Assembly: GCA_023974075.1 (NCBI GenBank)
Contig: CM043788.1
Coordinates: 16,021,428 to 16,085,427, forward strand
Direction: 5' to 3'
From: Chaenocephalus aceratus
Lineage: Eukaryota; Chordata; Actinopteri; Perciformes; Channichthyidae
DNA: 64,000 bases
This document shows, piece by piece, positions 1 through 12,363 of the stretch. Under the pieces are notes generated by a model. It did not search any database. It was given only the letters and a program-made list of their open reading frames with translations, and was not told where the DNA came from. The position numbers and the translations under genes were made by a program. Positions within the stretch are counted from its first letter, which is position 1. Each line of letters opens with the position of its first letter.

Positions 1-1485
1 TCTGGGAATGTCCTCAGTTTGGATAATTAAAAAAAATGTAATAGGCCACTAACACGCAAAGCCGTCTTAATAACATCTGGCTGCTCAGGCAACTCCATGC
101 ACACTTTTGCTCATTTAAATATGGGGACGACCTAGAATTATATAGATCCTCGTAATAAAAAAATGCTAATATCAATCTTTCGTCTGCAGTTGCTATTGTC
201 CCGCTCTTCCTTACACATCTACCAGCATAGAATAATTTACCTTTTATGCCTGTCAAAAAAATGATGATGTGTTATTAGTCCATCTAAAATGTTTCTAGAA
301 AAAACGTCTTGGTATAATTGGGTCCTCAGCAGCTCATGAATAAACTAAATCACATAAAAGGCAGGATATTTAGGAAAACGATCTAACATCCTGACATGCA
401 GCATCTTTCAACCTCCTCAGAATGCATTCATTCTGTGTGTGATGGACCAAAACAACAGTAATTTCTGGTGACAAATGCACCAATCAAATACATTTGGAGA
501 ACATCATTCAGCTGCTGCCTGAGTCCAATCTGTCCAGTCGGATTCTCTGCAGAACACAGCCTCCTGCGCTGCTTATCTGTAAGCAGGGACTGTACATCTT
601 CCAGGCTCCATATAGTACTTATACTGCTATACTGTATGCATGGCTACATGTCAGCACACATTGTTAAATGATCTACATGCAGAACAAGTCTGTGTCCTTG
701 TTAGCGAGAAAGTAGAAGAGAGAGACAGCAGAGGGAGAAACCCGAGGGAGGAGGGGAGAGGATGGGAGGAAAGTCATCAAGTGCCGAGGGGAAAGAGAAA
801 GTGACAAAGAGGGTAATTCACAGGACGTAATGTGGGAGAATTCACACCAACCACGGCTCTTTGATCCTGACACTGAGTCAGAAACATTTCTATTTGATGC
901 AAGCGTTCTCCCAGATTAAAAGGCTTTGAGCGTGTGGGAGGCAGTTTCGACGTCTGGCTAATTTTTTTACTCTGCCGATAAAAAGATTTCCCAAATATGG
1001 CTGATTAAATTACAAAAGAGCATTTGTCAAACAGCATAAATACTCTATATAATGTCTTCAGCTGCCATATTCTAAGAACAAATTAATGGACAAAAGTATA
1101 AACGTATATAATGGTTAAACATTTTTTTACAAAACCATTGGCACCAGTATGTTGCGTAATTTTGTCATTTCACAGATGTGTGAAGAATTGGCAGCAGGGA
1201 TTTGCTCCCATTCAGACACAAAGCTCACACATGAGGTCCAACACTAATCTCTATATGTAGCGGGACAGGATTTTGGCATCAGAAGCGTTTGATTTCTGTT
1301 GGAAGCCCAAGTGGAACTGACCAATCATTTTTGAGCTGGCTTTAGTTTAGGACAGGTAAACAGTCTGTTTGTGGTCAGACAGGCAAAGTGCATTGGCGAA
1401 ATCCAATCTCTGAACCATTTGGCTATTGTCGGATGAATATTTAGTTGTTTATTAGCTTTCAGTAGCTTGCAAATTGGCCACTAGT
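1..1485. other. Left flank with no recognisable gene
   Basis: No reading frame here shows a recognisable domain, and no RNA gene is apparent. The only compositional feature is a purine-rich stretch at about 700-815. This may be intergenic or intronic host sequence. Confidence 0.5.
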
Positions 1486-1489
1486 GAAA

Positions 1490-1685
1490 CAAGTCATTAA
1501 TGTAGTGTCTTTATTAGCTTGTTTTATGTTTAATTTATGTTTTAATTTATTCCATTTATAAATACCATTTTATAATGTGTTGCCATTTCCTAATGCTCTT
1601 AATTTCTTTCATTTTTGTAAAGCACTTTGAATTGCCTTGTGTTGAAAGGTGCTATATAGATACAATTGCCTTGCCTTGTTTTTAC
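1490..1685 (+). repeat. Retroposon 3' tail (CTTGC-ended)
   Basis: The block contains 'gtaaagcactttgaattgcc', then 'gtgctatatagata', and ends in a short CTTGC-type repeat. The same block, better preserved, is inserted in the L2-like LINE at 15495-15703. A tail ending in a short tandem repeat is typical of fish LINEs and their SINE partners. Only the 3' part is present, so I do not assign a family. Confidence 0.6.
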
Positions 1686-2079
1686 TCCAATTTACTTTTC
1701 ATCAAAAGTTGCTCATTGGACTGGAAACAAATGAACACCCCATAAAGGATTCATGATCAGAAACCCCTGAAATGTTGGACCTTGTTGGACCAATGGCCGA
1801 TGGGTTCCGATATTGGTCCAAAACTGTTGTTGGGTGATAGATCGTTCTCCAAGGCAGTGTTCCAGTTCAGGTGTTGGATTGGAGTAGAAGTCAGACCTCA
1901 GGGCCAACAAACTTATTTCACCCAAAACAGGCAAAACAATCTAACACAAAAAAAAATGTGCAGCTTGATTTCCTTTCATGGGAACCAGGAGTCCCATGTG
2001 TATGTCCATACACTTTTGGCTATATAGCATAGTATCGTGTGTGAGGCTGTCTTCAGTTCTCATTCATAACACTCCGTTC

Positions 2080-2250
2080 GATGTCTCACTATGGGATGCA
2101 ACTCATCGCGGAGCAAACAGAAGCAACAATCTCATTACGCCAATCATGATTGGCTGGTGATCTTGACGTCAGCGTCAGGGAATTCACCCCCTATAAGTAG
2201 CTTGCGCCACGACGCATGCGTCATTCAAACACCTCTTCTCGCTTCAGAGC
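2080..2250 (+). repeat. DIRS left inverted terminal repeat
   Basis: From 'gatgtctcactatggga' to 'acctcttctcgcttcagagc' it is complementary to 6366-6530. It contains the short direct motif 'gacgcatgcgtcatt'. The same sequence recurs at the head of the second copy (about 53540-53705). Confidence 0.85.
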
Positions 2251-2685
2251 ACATCTCTACAGTAGCCGGACAAGCTTAACGGTCCACAGACTGAACCCAA
2301 ATACCCATTTCGGTCGATGGGCGCTCGCCGGCTACTCCTTCTGCTTCGCAGAAGACGTAGTACTAACGCAGTTAGTATTAAAATCGACCTCGCCCTTCTC
2401 TCCCCGAGAAAATAAGGTAGGCCTGATTTTTTTTAAGCTAGCAGCACACCTGTTGCTAGCTCGCTCCCTCTCTATCGACACCACGGTAGCGAGGACGTTT
2501 TTTCTTTTCTCTTCTCCACGGAGGAAGAAAGGATTAAAAGAGCATACTGTCACACCAGTCAGTATTCTCCGGGAATAAAAGACCCACACCGTCCTTTTCT
2601 CCGGATTAAGGACAAGGTGGTAACATATTTTTCTCCCATCCTACCTGTCGAGAGCGGGCCCTCTCCACGCCACGAGGCGAACAAG

Positions 2686-4368
2686 ATGGACGCCCCTCTC
2701 CCTCACACCAGAGGAGTCAGGGACTTGGTGGCTCGACTCTGCGGCTGCTGGTTGAAGATCTCGGGCACAGACACACATCAGGTCTGTTCGTCCTGCCTCG
2801 GGCTGGAACACGCCTGAGGCGCTATCGACAACCCCGGCTCGTGCGGACATTGTGTCCGCTTCACCATAAAGAGCCTCCGCCGACGGTTAGCACGACAAGC
2901 TAGCCTGTCGGAACAGGACCCCCCCATGTCCACTGACCCGCCGGCCGGCAGTCAAGACACGGGGGCGTCCGCCACAGAGAGTGAACCCCTCTCCGTGTCG
3001 GTCTGGGGCTCATTATCTGCGATGGTTACAGAACCGGAATCCCGCGCCCTGGCAGGCCGGGACCCGGTGACGGCAAGACACGCGGGAACGGGTCCCCACG
3101 CTTTACCAAGCTGGGGCTCCCGGTTAGACTTCACCATGGTCTCACCGGCGGAGGATGTCCTCGAGCTGGACTACGAGGAGGACGAAGAAGAGGACGCCTT
3201 GGCGTTCCTCCTGTCCGAGTCGGATGAACAGGAAGAGGACACCTTCATGTCATCGGCTCAGGCTGCAAAGCCTGGAGCGAGGGCTGCTCTCCCAGGCGAT
3301 AGCACACCAGCTTCGCCCGGTCTGAGCATGGACCTGCAGGCCGTGTGTAAACGCGCTGCGGCCAGACTCAACGTCCCGTGGCCTGAAATGGCCAAGGAGA
3401 CCTCCAGGTCCCGCTACGAGGGAAAACATCTTCCCCAAGCAGCGGGGAAAAAGAGGCAACTCCTTCCGGTCTTCCCGGAGATGTTGGATGAGGTGTCGGT
3501 CTCGTGGAGAGACCGGCCCTTCAGCAACAAGGTCCCAATCCAGGGTGCCTCCTCCCTAGACTGTGACGGAATGGAGAAGCTCGGCCTGCTCCGCATACCG
3601 CCCATGGAACCGCTGGTAGCGGCCCACCTCCTACCGAAGGTGGGCCCGTCACCAAGCAGGAACCCCACTCTGCCAGCAAAGTCGGACCGTTTTCAGTCGA
3701 CAATGACTGAAACGTCCTACAAAGCTGCAGCGTTGTCCGCCAGGGCCCTGAATGTGTCCTCGCTGCTAACCGCTTACCAAGCGGAGCTCTGCGAGGACCT
3801 GTCGGGTAACCCGGGGGCAGCCACTCTGGACGAGATGGCAGCGGTCACGGACATTTGTCTCCGTGTCCAACGCTGCGCCGTCCAGGCCACGGGCAAGGTA
3901 ATGGGGATCATGGTGGTGCAGGAAAGAGCGAGATGGCTCAACCTCACCAACCTCCCAGACCGGGAAAAGGAGGATTTGCTGGATATGCCCATCGTTCCCG
4001 AGGGAATCTTCGGCTCCGCTCTCGCCTCCATGCAAAGGAGGTGTGAGACGAAGAAGAAGGAGGACGAGGCACTCCACCTCTGCCTCCCTCGAAGGGTCCA
4101 GCCGCTGCCTTCGCAGCAGCAGTCCTTCGCAGCAGCAGTCCTTCGCAGCAGCAGTCCTTCGCAGCAGCAGTCCTTCGCCCAAGCTGCCTCGAACTCTGCT
4201 CGGTTTAAAGCACCGAAGACGCAGAGGTCGCAGCCCGCCCCGAGTCCCCAGCCCAGGCTGGAGACAAGGACGAGCTGGCCTAGAAAATCTCCGGTTCCGG
4301 CTGCAGCTCAGGCGCAGCCAACCCAGAATGTCGGCCAGCAGTCGAGGAAGAAGAAGCGAGCGGCGTGA
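2686..4368 (+). pseudogene. DIRS gag-like ORF with one in-frame stop
   Basis: Reading starts at the ATG at 2686 (N-terminus MDAPLPHTRGVRD) and runs in one frame to 4368, about 560 codons, with a single TGA at 2815-2817. The N-terminal part has a Cys/His cluster (CGC...D.H..C..CLGLEHA, continuing to GSCGHC), a feature of fish DIRS gag proteins. Downstream comes an acidic stretch (DYEEDEEEDAL), a central helical-looking region, and a basic C-terminus ending SRKKKRAA. A Ser/Gln-rich repeat (SPSQQQSFA type) at about 4105-4185 comes from a short tandem DNA repeat. The 480-residue frame from 2926 is open. Gag presumably packages the element RNA. Copy two (54147 onward) shares the N-terminus, which supports the upstream start. 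Confidence 0.8.
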
Positions 4369-4723
4369 CAGCCCCTCCTTCTCCCCTCTGTGACAGAGCT
4401 GGAAGTTCATTCCCCAGCTCTGAATGTGTTCCCGCCGCCTCGAGAGATGCCTCAACACCATCCTCAAGTCCGCACAAACACATGTCACACATTAGTTGAT
4501 TCTTTTGTTATAAAACATTTGCCGCTGACGCATCCAGGCTTCAGGCCGAGGGCGCAGCTCAAAAAAGTGAAAAGAAAATCAATAAAACCAATAAACAGCC
4601 CGTCAACTGTTCCCCTTCTGAGAGCAGCTACGGCATCTCTCAAAAGGCGGATTACTGGCGGGTCTGTGAAGGCACCACCGACACGCGCATGCGCAGTGCC
4701 GGCTGGGGCTTTCACTGGGGAGA

Positions 4724-5600
4724 GTGATGGTTACTGTGAAATGCGTAATGGCACTGCGCCACTGGCTGCACACGACTTTTCTAGTACAAGGTGTGGTGAC
4801 CACGGACACATGTCTGACAGGTTTGGGAGGTATTTATGAAGGTCGCCCGGTGAGGGGTCTCTGGAGCAGAGACCTCCAGCGGGCGCACATAAATTACCTG
4901 GAGCTTTTAGCGGTGTTTCTCACCCTAAGACGCTTTCTGCCTTTCCTCAGGGGACATCACGTCCTCGTGAGGACAGACAATACGACCACAATATCGTATA
5001 TTAACCGCCAAGGGGTTTGCGTTCTCTCCAGTTACACACACTGGCGCGCAAACTTATCCTATGGAGCGGTAGACGTCTCCTCTCTCTGAGAGCGACGCAC
5101 GTACCAGGAGTGATGAACCTCGAGGCAGATCTACTGTCCAGAGGTACACCACTTTATGCAGACTGGACTCTACATCCAAGGATTGTGAGCCAGCTGTGGG
5201 TGCGTTACGGCAGAGCCGCGGTGGATCTGTTCGCATCGAAAGACAACGCTCAGTGTCAGCTGTTCTTTTCGATCCGTGATCTGAATGCACCGTTAGGCGT
5301 AGATGCACTCGCGCACGATTGGCCCCCGGGCCTTCTGTACGCATTTCCACCCCTGGCTCTGATACCTCCAACTCTGGCCAGAGTGAGAGAGCAACGCCAC
5401 ACACTTATTCTGATAGCTCCACACTGGTCAGCTATGTACTGGCTAGCGGAGATATATCAGCTGCTGTGCGGGCAGCCATGGCAGCTCCCACTACGCAGGG
5501 ACATACTGTCCCAAGCGGGGGGGGCGATCTTTCACCCACACCCAGAGCGCTTGGCTCTATGGGCCTGGCCCGTGAGTGGTACAATCTGAATACAGTGTGA
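4724..5600 (+). pseudogene. DIRS RNase H and connecting domain
   Basis: The frame 4724-5089 has an RNase H core: a first acidic strand (TTDTCLTGLGG), the glutamate helix (YLELLAVFLTLRRF) and the third acidic strand (VLVRTDNTTTISYINRQG). A frameshift near 5020 moves the reading to 5017-5589, which has the expected tail (THVPGVMNLEADLLSR) and the connecting region before the recombinase. Sequence between gag and here (4369-4723) has no RT motifs, so about 1 kb of RT appears to be lost. RNase H would remove the RNA strand during cDNA synthesis. Confidence 0.8.
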
Positions 5601-6142
5601 CATGAAGCTGACCCTGGCAGCTGCAAAGCGAGCCAGTGGCACTCATGCGTTATCTGTACAGTCTTCAGGCACTCGGTTCGCCCCAGGGCAAACAGAGTGT
5701 GGTTGAAGCCCAACCCTGCCTTTATTTTAAGGCGGTTGGTTCAGGTACCATATTTGACATTGAGGCATCCTCCCCGCCACTGTATTCCTCCGGGGAACAG
5801 CGGCCGGATTTGCCGTATCCAGCCCGTGCTTTACGCACGTACAGGGACAGATCAGGGGTGCTTCGTCATAATGACCAAGCCCCTTGTGTCCTGGGCTATC
5901 CCTTATAAGGGCAAGCCTGTTACTAAGCAACGGCTCTCCCACTGTTTGTGGAAGCAATTGCTGTGGGGCCCATACGAGTCAGAGTTCGCAGGCACCCTCG
6001 GGTTCGCGAGTTCTTTTGACTCAGGGTCTGGCTGCATCCTGGGCTCTGTCCCATCCAAGACATTGGTGCAAGCGGCGAGCTGGTCCTCGCTGCTCACTTT
6101 TGTCCGCCTTTTTAACAGTCTGGACGTTCTACTCCCAGTTTG
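5601..6142 (+). pseudogene. DIRS tyrosine recombinase, frameshifted
   Basis: Fragments in two or three frames resemble the C-terminal half of DIRS recombinases: a GKPVTKQRLSHCLWKQ helix followed by the QAASWSSLLTFVRLFN segment near the C-terminus. The usual HxxR motif is disrupted, with frame changes near 5850-6060. Enzymes of this family join circular cDNA to the genome by a phosphotyrosine intermediate. This copy is dead. Confidence 0.7.
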
Positions 6143-6256
6143 ACTCAAGCAGTGCTGGGCACCTGGTTGAGTCGGAGCCCTACCTGTTAAAGTTCTGGTC
6201 AGTGATTTTCGAGATAAGCTCATCTGGCAATACGGGAGCTACAATTTCCCACAGTA

Positions 6257-6574
6257 AGACATCGAACGGAGTGTTATGAATGAGAACTATAGGTTACTTA
6301 CGTAACCCCAGGACTCCGAGTAACATGAAGTGAGATGTCTCACCAGATGGCCTTCCTTGCTATGGTGAAGCGAGAAGAGGTGCTTATTTTGAATGACGCA
6401 TGCGTCGTGGCGCAAGCTACTTATAGGGGGTGAATTCCCTGACTCAAGATCACCAGCCAATCAGGATTGGCGTAATGAGATTGATACTTCTGTTTGCTCC
6501 GCGATGAGGCGCATCCCATAGTGAGACATCTCACTTCATGTTACTCTGAGGAATGGGGTTACGTAAGTAACTTA
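6257..6574 (-). repeat. DIRS right terminus: internal complementary region plus inverted repeat
   Basis: The segment 6257-6287 is the complement of the extreme left end. 6366-6530 is the complement of the left terminal repeat. The outer parts, about 6288-6340 and 6521-6572, are also complementary to each other ('ggttacttacgtaacccc' against 'ggggttacgtaagtaac'), so the right end can fold into a long hairpin. The left end lacks this outer block. Confidence 0.75.
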
Positions 6575-8450
6575 TAGATATATTGTATGCGTATAGTTTG
6601 TATGTAAATTCCTATACATGCATACATGCATTTATGCATGATGTTTTTTATTTGATTAATTTCTGTTGAATAATTTGCTTTATATTGTAATCGTAGTATA
6701 TATTACATTAAAGTATTACATTATATTATATTACATTATATTATTGTTATAAGGCCATTTTGCATTCAACATGTATAATAAGGGATAAGTGAAGTCCGTA
6801 TTTTACTAAGAATGACTGACATTGTCCTAAGGGTATGTCACGGCTATGTGTGGAATTGCATTAAAAATAGTATCCTAAATTATATTTATGTTAAATGTTT
6901 TCATATAATATAAGCTCAATCATGTTTCATATTCGGAATGACCTCTTGCTCCAATTCAAATGGCTGTCCATGCTGTGTGTTGAGCTGAGCTTCATGAATT
7001 TGCACCCACGAAAATTGTCAACTGGGAAAGGGTTTGAAAAAAATCACAAAGATATGGATATGCACAGGGCTAACTTCAACACATAACCTCTGTATTTGGC
7101 TAAATATGTGTCATTTCAAGTGGATTTTATTTTTGGACAAATTACGGACATATCCAATTTGAGCAGGATCAAGATCACAGACAAGATCTGCAACTATGAC
7201 AAAATACTACTGGTCCCAAGGTAATATTAGCCGTCTTTGAAAATGACTATATTCCACTATATAAATGATCTTTCAACAACAGATTTGACCCATTTACGCA
7301 AAAAAGCAGTTGAAGTAAATTTGAAGTGTCAAGTTCAAGCTTTATCTGTCATTCCAACCATATCCATATAACATACAGCAGGAATCTTTTGTGCATAACT
7401 TAGACACTTGGAACCGACACTATGACACACATTACCATATAGTATATATGGACCCAGAGGAGCTGCTGGGTGTATGCACACCACCTTCTTTAATAAACTT
7501 GAAAGAAGCTGGGAGGAAAAAATATGACGAGAAAATATATCATACTTGACATATATAGCAGATGTCAGGTATGAAATATTCCTCCTTGTCAGAGGACAGG
7601 AAAGTAAAGGAGGGGGTAGGAAACGGTGAAATGGAGACGCAGCAAGTGCTACTTTATTAGTCAAACTGAACCCTATTTGATTCATATTTAATTGTATTTT
7701 AATACACAACCAGTGGAGCATCACTAAAATGAGCTGAAAGCAAATTATGAGGGAGGCCAAGCTGAGTAACCTCTCTTCATCTCTTCCCCTATGTATGACA
7801 TTTCCAGATTTACCCCTTCCACTCCGCAACATGCAGTATAATTTAAATACAGTTATAATGTTTTAATAGCATGAGGCATGAGCACATAAAAGCAAACTGC
7901 GCTGATGTTGCTCGGAAAGATGTCAGACTTTGTTCCTCCCCCAGTGAGACGACGGAGCCCTGCAGGTGTCAGCAGGGACGACTCCTGACAGTTTATACCC
8001 TCAAATTACAAATGTTTTGCTTCTGAAGATAAAGAAGCGTTGTGCACTGCATCAACAGTAAGGGAAGATGTGTATTTGCTATAGGGACTTATCGCCATTA
8101 GTAAAACAACCCAAAAAGTGTCTTTTAAACTAAAGTGTATTGGGCATAGAGCCGATAAAACAATATGATTGATGATTTTTATGTGAGAATGCGCAACATA
8201 TTTTTTTATTTTATACACTCACATAAAGGTAAAGTAGCTCACAGACCTAATTGAAGCAACAGGGATAAAGAAATAAAGTCCAAGTGCATGTGTGGAAACA
8301 TAAAAAATGTCACAATGCTCTTTGAAATATGTGCACGACATTACCATCCCTAGAAGTATATATATAAAAGAACACTAAGCTCCTAAAATAACATATGTAT
8401 GTCTGAAATGGGCCGTTATAAGTAAGTTTGCTGTATCCTTTAATATTATG
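6575..8450. other. Gene-free AT-rich stretch
   Basis: A run of TTACATTATATTA-type low complexity lies at about 6695-6745. The open frames here (for example 7335-7832 on the minus strand) have no recognisable domain, biased composition and no supporting signals. I see nothing else. Confidence 0.5.
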
Positions 8451-8454
8451 TTTC

Positions 8455-8665
8455 TATGTAGTCAATAGTTTTTGCATCTTTTTGTAGTCCTGTTGATCTC
8501 TTTGTTGGCTTTTTGTGTCTCTTTGTAGTTGTTTTGTATCACTTTGAAATAATGTTGGTCTTTTTGCAGCTGTTTGCATCTATTTGTAGTTATTTTGCTG
8601 CCTTCGCACTCCTTTTTTTCACTCTTTGTAATCTTTTGACATGTCTTTATGGTCCTTTTGAGAGG
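8455..8665. repeat. Degenerate TTTGTAGTY-type tandem repeat
   Basis: Repeated variants of 'ctttttgtagt' and 'tctttgtagttgttttg' recur at roughly 30-bp spacing. The Lys/Thr-rich minus-strand frame over it (8462-8674) is a product of the repeat, not a gene. Confidence 0.6.
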
Positions 8666-9502
8666 AAAGGACACGAGGAGCTAGCTTTATAAGAAACAAT
8701 CCACTGAATGGAAGATGAGTATTGGAATAAAAAGTATTATCTCTGAACTGTAAGGCAGTATAATTGTAATAAAGCATCTGAACATAAGTTCAATACCTTG
8801 TAACTTCATTCATTTCCAGCACTGCATGGAGTTTTGACAGAAACAGGATTTGTTGGGAAAATAACACTCTTGATCATTTCCCCTGTGCTCGGATAACCTT
8901 CACAACAACACAGACTGTGTGTACACTGCCAAAGGGAATGTGAACCTATAGAAGGAGGATGCCGTAAACAGCTCCATCGCCCATAAAGTTTTAATGAACC
9001 TTGTGTGGTTTCACTTCTCAGATTACAACCGCAGGGGGTGGGGGGGGACTCATATAGAGAGTGAAATGAGAATCTACAGTATCAAAGATAATTCACTGTT
9101 ATTTCAAGTGAAAAAAATGCTGCTATCAGACAGAGAGACTACTGTGAAATATGGATGGTGTGTACATACCAAATGTGTTTTCCTAACACTAATTACATGG
9201 CATACACACCTCTCTGCTCTGAGCCCCCAAACACTTTTCAAGTTGCCCCGAGCCTTTTCCCGTCACTTTGTACAGAGATAACAGCGTCAGCTCGGCTTTT
9301 TTTCTCTAAGTGCATCCCTGTTATCTTTCCGTTCCATATGTACAGTGTTTACTCTGCCACATGTGTAGCATTAATGCGAAATATTCCCTGCCATTACTGT
9401 AAAATATTCCAGGCATTAATGCATTCCCCTTCACTAAGAAAACTGAAATTAAGGTCGAGCACTCTGGCAGGTCTGCACAGGAGAGAAGCAATGAGAAAAA
9501 GA

Positions 9503-9632
<130 letters not shown>

Positions 9633-9967
9633 TTCCTTGAATCTTGGTGTAAGAGACAGAGGAAGCATGTCAACAATTTGAAAGGATATAATATGTATTT
9701 ATTAAGAATCGGGAAAGATCATCTTTTCCAAAACCTTCAAGGAAGAAATAAATAACAACTTGGGAAGAAGCAAAGCAATAGGTAAAGAGGGATAGGAGGA
9801 GAAAAAAAGGGAAGACAAAGGACAGGAAAGAAAGAAAACAGGTGAAAGTGAAGTAGGAAATATCAACCAAGTCTCACAAAAAACAGGGCAAGACGTACTA
9901 TGTTCACTAATAACCCTCTCAAGATGTGACATGGCTACAATATGTGTTCCTATTGATTTCTAATGAC

Positions 9968-10109
9968 CAGTGTCCATGTCACGTGATCGTCAACTTTCCC
10001 AGCGTGAAAAAATAACATGGCGTTATTTAATGTCTCACTAGGAAAACGTATGTCCACCATGGTTTTTTTTCACGCTGGGAAAGTTGACAATCACGTGACA
10101 TGGACACTG
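9968..10109. mobile_element. 142-bp hairpin MITE
   Basis: The arms 9968-10012 and 10065-10109 are about 45 bp each and are complementary with one visible mismatch ('gatcgtcaac' against 'gattgtcaac'). They flank a loop of about 50 bp. Each arm contains a CACGTG E-box-like core ('gtcacgtga'). No clear target duplication is visible. This is most simply a miniature inverted-repeat element of unassigned family. Confidence 0.7.
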
Positions 10110-10667
10110 AAGGAGAAAAGGGAGTAAAGAAGGAAAGCTAGGGACAATTGAAATAAATAAACAGAAGGAAAGATAATAAATGACAACAACGTGAAAAATA
10201 TCATGCAGGTTTATTTTGGAGTCTTCTCCGTGTTAAATTGGTTCACAGTGATGATGTCATCGCTAATTGAGGCAACTCACAAGTCAGTAGATGGAAATTA
10301 ACCTCCTGCCACTCAATTTACAGCTTTTATCTCAGAGCTCATGCAAAAAACCCTCATTGTTTCCTACTTTAACTACAAACAATAAACCACCAATTAATAA
10401 GTGTGAAAAGTTTGAGAAAATTATGAGTTCATTGTTTTCTGTATCAGAACACCTTACAGTGTCTCACATTACAATATGTCCGTAGTAAAACTAAATATGC
10501 TTTTCTTACTCCAGATTTGGAATGATATTGTAAAGTTCTCCCTAAATGGTTTAAATTAACGTATTGTAAGTCGCAGTCGACAGAAGCGCTGAATGAATTG
10601 TATCATTACTCTCGCTGTAGTTTCTGTGGTTGCTACGGAGCCCTGGAGGGTTCATAGAGAGAAAAAT

Positions 10668-10845
10668 AAATAAAACGAGGCCACGTTTTATTAATTCTTG
10701 CGCACGAGATGTAATTCATGGCCTCAATTTAAATAAAACGAGGCCACGTTTTATTAATTTGTGCGTACGAGATCTAATTTGTGGCCTCAATTTAAATAAA
10801 ACGACGCCACGCTTTATTAATTTGTGCACATGATATACTTTCTTG
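10668..10845. repeat. 63-bp tandem repeat, about 2.7 copies
   Basis: The motif 'aaaacgaggccacgtttta' recurs at 63-bp spacing (CG at 10676, 10739 and 10802). Each unit carries a small palindrome around GGCC. It lies within arm A. The opposite arm (near 40490-40570) has a related but shorter version. Confidence 0.85.
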
Positions 10846-10931
10846 TTCGCACGAGATTGTTAGACACATCGAACTGCCTGATTATTACGCCATATTATTG
10901 GTTTTATGAAGAATATTTCCGGTCGCCCAGG

Positions 10932-10999
10932 CGTGTGTGTATGTGTGTGTGTGTGTGTGTGTGGTGTGTGTGTGTATGTGTGTGTGTGTGTGTGTGTGG
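10932..10999. repeat. (TG)n microsatellite
   Basis: An imperfect TG run with TATG and GG interruptions, inside arm A. Confidence 0.95.
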
Positions 11000-12036
11000 G
11001 CATTTGTTTTCAGAAGATATTATGATAGTGACGTTCGTTCCGGTGCACTCCGACAGCATTTAGCACTAGCCTACATCGAGATTAAGATTAAACGAACTTC
11101 TTTCACTTGGGAATACACATATGGAGTTAGCCAGATGTGTGTAAAGCAACAGGTCCTCCAACTCATACGACCAAATGGGCCGATTGTTCAGGCCCTTATT
11201 ACGACCAAATATGTTGTTTGTTCAAGCGCTTAATACGTCCTATAATTACGTTTTAAAGTGTTCGCCCTCTAGTGCTCCCGTTGAATGCAAACGTTACAGA
11301 TGGTCGTTTATTCACAAATAACCCTCTCTGTAAAAACCTAAATTGTAGGATAGTTTGGCCATTAAAACACTTTTTGATTAGATTTCTAGCGAGATGTGTA
11401 TATTGTACTTTTAGAATCCACGTCCAGTCAATATGTAGGATCTATAGTTTGATAGATATTACGAAGAGGAATTGAGGTATGCGGCAGCCTCCATGTAAAG
11501 TTACTGGTTGAAAAACAGTATTTCCGGTCTCAACGTTTCATAATAAAACCAATGATCAAATGATTTAACAGTGATATATGCAGTACTCATCAACTAAAAA
11601 GTTTATCCTTGTTAATTATACGACATTTATTGGTTTAAATTGTGTACAATGCTTTTGTATTTTTCCCATAGGTTTTTCTCTTTCGATTCTGAGAGACACC
11701 TTTCTTTTTTCAGAGGTTTTGATAGGCTAAATCATCGCCGCAATGCATGTCGGGATATGGTGTTTATATGATATGAAATCGGAATTATTATTTTTTTAAA
11801 TAGAATAATACTTTATTCCGAGTGTTCTTGCTTTTCTCTTTGGAAGTCATCACATAACGGCATTGTAATACACGGTTCGGCTGCATTAAATATGACATGT
11901 CTGCCGTAGATATTTATTTATAGAGCCCTGATCAGAAAACCTTTTGACAAACTGTAAGAAATGCCGCCAAAACTGAATACGTGATGTGGATCATAAATAT
12001 ATTAGCAATTAAACAACATCTTCCAATTATGAAAGA

Positions 12037-12363
12037 GGATCAAAATGTGGGTTCATGGTTGGCTGTCAGGGATTTCACAATGTGAGACGGGTTTTGAACA
12101 TTCTACATGACCAAAGGGGGGCGCCGGATATAGCTTGTCTTGGCATTAGATGCTGAAAAAGCTTTTGACAGGGTGGAAATGGTCCTATTTGTTTGAACTT
12201 CTTGTCCGCTTTGGCTTTGGGGAGAATTTTTGTAATTGGGTAAAACTTTTATACAACGACCCGTATGCAGAAATAATTACCAATAATATCATATCAAAGC
12301 CGATAAGGATCGGTAGGGGCTGTAGACAAGGTTGTCCTCTATCCCCCCTTCTTTTCTTAATCG
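12037..12363 (+). pseudogene. L1-like reverse transcriptase, first fragment
   Basis: Reading with one frame change near 12140 gives a conserved RT block: NVRRVLNILHDQ, then DAEKAFDRV (RT motif A, catalytic Asp), GFGENFCNWVKLLY, and RQGCPLSPLLF (motif B). The frame stops at 12363, where the L2-like LINE begins. The next L1 codons (AIEPLAIAV) resume at 23695. Confidence 0.8.

Larger units (their letters stand above)
2056..6574 (+). mobile_element. DIRS-type tyrosine-recombinase retrotransposon, RT-deleted
   Basis: The order is inverted terminal repeat, gag, RNase H, YR, inverted terminal repeat. That is the DIRS layout, with neither LTRs nor an integrase of the DDE type. The left repeat at about 2080-2250 matches the complement of about 6366-6530. 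A 31-bp segment at the very left end (2056-2086) is repeated inverted just inside the right end (6257-6287), as expected for the internal complementary region used to template circular replication. The RT that should lie between gag and RNase H is missing, so this copy cannot replicate itself. A second copy lies at 53521-55660 on the same strand. DIRS insertion is thought to use the YR and leaves no target duplication; I see none. Confidence 0.85.
10630..11945 (+). repeat. Long inverted-repeat arm A
   Basis: The complement of this arm recurs at about 39440-40612 with gaps. Good anchors are 11330-11466 against 39888-40035 (containing 'ccacgtccagtcaatatgta') and 10640-10700 against 40550-40612. 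With the L1 (12026-38059) removed, the two arms are only about 1.5 kb apart, so they are the ends of one pre-existing element. The inner part (11480-11940) is also related to the C-element arms (41640-41870 and the complement of 43560-44010). That makes the two elements relatives with different outer ends. Confidence 0.75.

Noticed and set aside
3766..4488. 240-codon minus-strand frame
   Set aside because: It is the reverse complement of the GC-rich DIRS gag; no domain, and the plus-strand frame explains the constraint.
7335..7832. 165-codon minus-strand frame
   Set aside because: No recognisable domain or splice context; plausible chance ORF in AT-rich DNA.
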